Shown: positions 5,269 to 5,423 of the stretch, one piece after another
Layout: each line of letters opens with the position of its first letter
Numbering within the stretch: the first letter of the stretch is position 1
Assembly (NCBI GenBank): GCA_964636895.1
Contig: CAZWUW010000118.1
Location: 1 to 5,423 of the forward strand
Direction of reading: 5' to 3'
Length of the DNA: 5,423 bases
Source of the DNA: CAZWUW01 sp964636895
GTDB lineage: Bacteria > Bacillota > Thermincolia > Thermincolales > CAZWUW01
Translations under genes and position numbers: made by a program
Notes under the pieces: generated by a model
Databases searched by the model: none
What the model saw: only the letters and a program-made list of their open reading frames with translations
Told to the model about the DNA's origin: nothing

Positions 5269-5293
5269 TAGTTAGTATTAAGTTGGGTGAAAT

Positions 5294-5389
5294 ATGAGCA
5301 TGCAGCTGAATGATAAAGTAAAAGATTTTACTGACGCTGTTAAGAAAACCAGGGAGTATCTTGAGTTAAAACATGGATTCGGTAAGTAA
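5294..5389 (+). CDS. Small ORF, 31 codons, possible YlbF-like fragment
   Basis: The ORF starts 25 bp after the Met/Phe-rich gene. GGGTGA at 5285-5290 is a plausible ribosome binding site, 3 nt from the ATG at 5294 and 9 nt from a second in-frame ATG at 5300. The peptide is helical and charged; LNDKVKDFTDAVKKTREYLE resembles the start of YlbF/YmcA-family proteins, which normally run to roughly 110-150 residues. It ends abruptly at TAA after HGFGK. It may be a genuine small peptide, or the start of a YlbF-like gene broken by a frameshift; from 5373 another frame stays open to the window edge. The family resemblance is slight and made from memory. Confidence 0.4.
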   Translation: MSMQLNDKVKDFTDAVKKTREYLELKHGFGK

Positions 5390-5423
5390 CCATGTTAAAA
5401 CTGAATTTTATCCAGTGTTATCA

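Noticed and set aside
5090..5275. Second plus-strand frame overlapping the Met/Phe-rich gene
   Set aside because: No ribosome binding site, and it lies wholly within the better-supported gene apart from a few bases.
5373..5423. Possible gene start at ATG 5373, open to the edge
   Set aside because: Only 17 codons are visible, there is no clear ribosome binding site, and it overlaps the 31-codon ORF; recorded as part of that finding only.

Overview
The window looks like chromosomal DNA from an endospore-forming, low-to-mid GC member of the Bacillota, probably a clostridial lineage of the Peptococcaceae/Desulfotomaculum kind. That placement is inference. It rests on the yqeG-x-aroE arrangement, strong AGGAGG-type ribosome binding sites, a spoVAE-like fragment and a TopB of the firmicute DAGREGE type. 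No rRNA, tRNA, CRISPR array, insertion sequence or phage gene is visible.

Layout, left to right. All recognisable genes up to about 4.8 kb are on the minus strand. The left edge cuts aroE (shikimate dehydrogenase), of which the N-terminal 125 codons are present. A strong minus-strand terminator lies only 28 nt upstream of its ATG. Next comes a 69-residue hypothetical gene with a TTG start, then yqeG (HAD-IIIA phosphatase) with its own extended -10 promoter. Beyond it is an OmpR/PhoB-family response regulator with no kinase beside it. It has a well-formed sigma-A-type promoter (TTGAAA-17-TACAAT) and a set of TGTGAG direct repeats phased at exactly 11 and 22 bp just upstream of the -35. That is the site architecture this regulator family binds. 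A clear terminator then ends topB, a full-length DNA topoisomerase III.

The topB reading frame appears to start at a CTG codon, because every ATG/GTG/TTG option would remove the conserved N-terminal TOPRIM strand and its catalytic glutamate. Its Shine-Dalgarno sequence can fold into a small hairpin. Upstream of topB is a fragment of spoVAE lacking its first membrane segment and normal tail, probably a pseudogene.

To the right, on the plus strand, is an unusual 101-residue protein with a Met/His-rich N-terminal half and an extremely Phe-rich C-terminus. It is followed by a 31-codon ORF and the window edge.

How the genes work together: yqeG, the small ORF and aroE look like a housekeeping cluster, although the terminator before aroE implies separate or attenuated expression. 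The regulator probably autoregulates. topB, the spoVAE remnant and the Met/Phe-rich gene show no clear functional link. The most novel items are the phased repeats at the regulator promoter, the CTG start of topB and the Met/His/Phe-rich protein.
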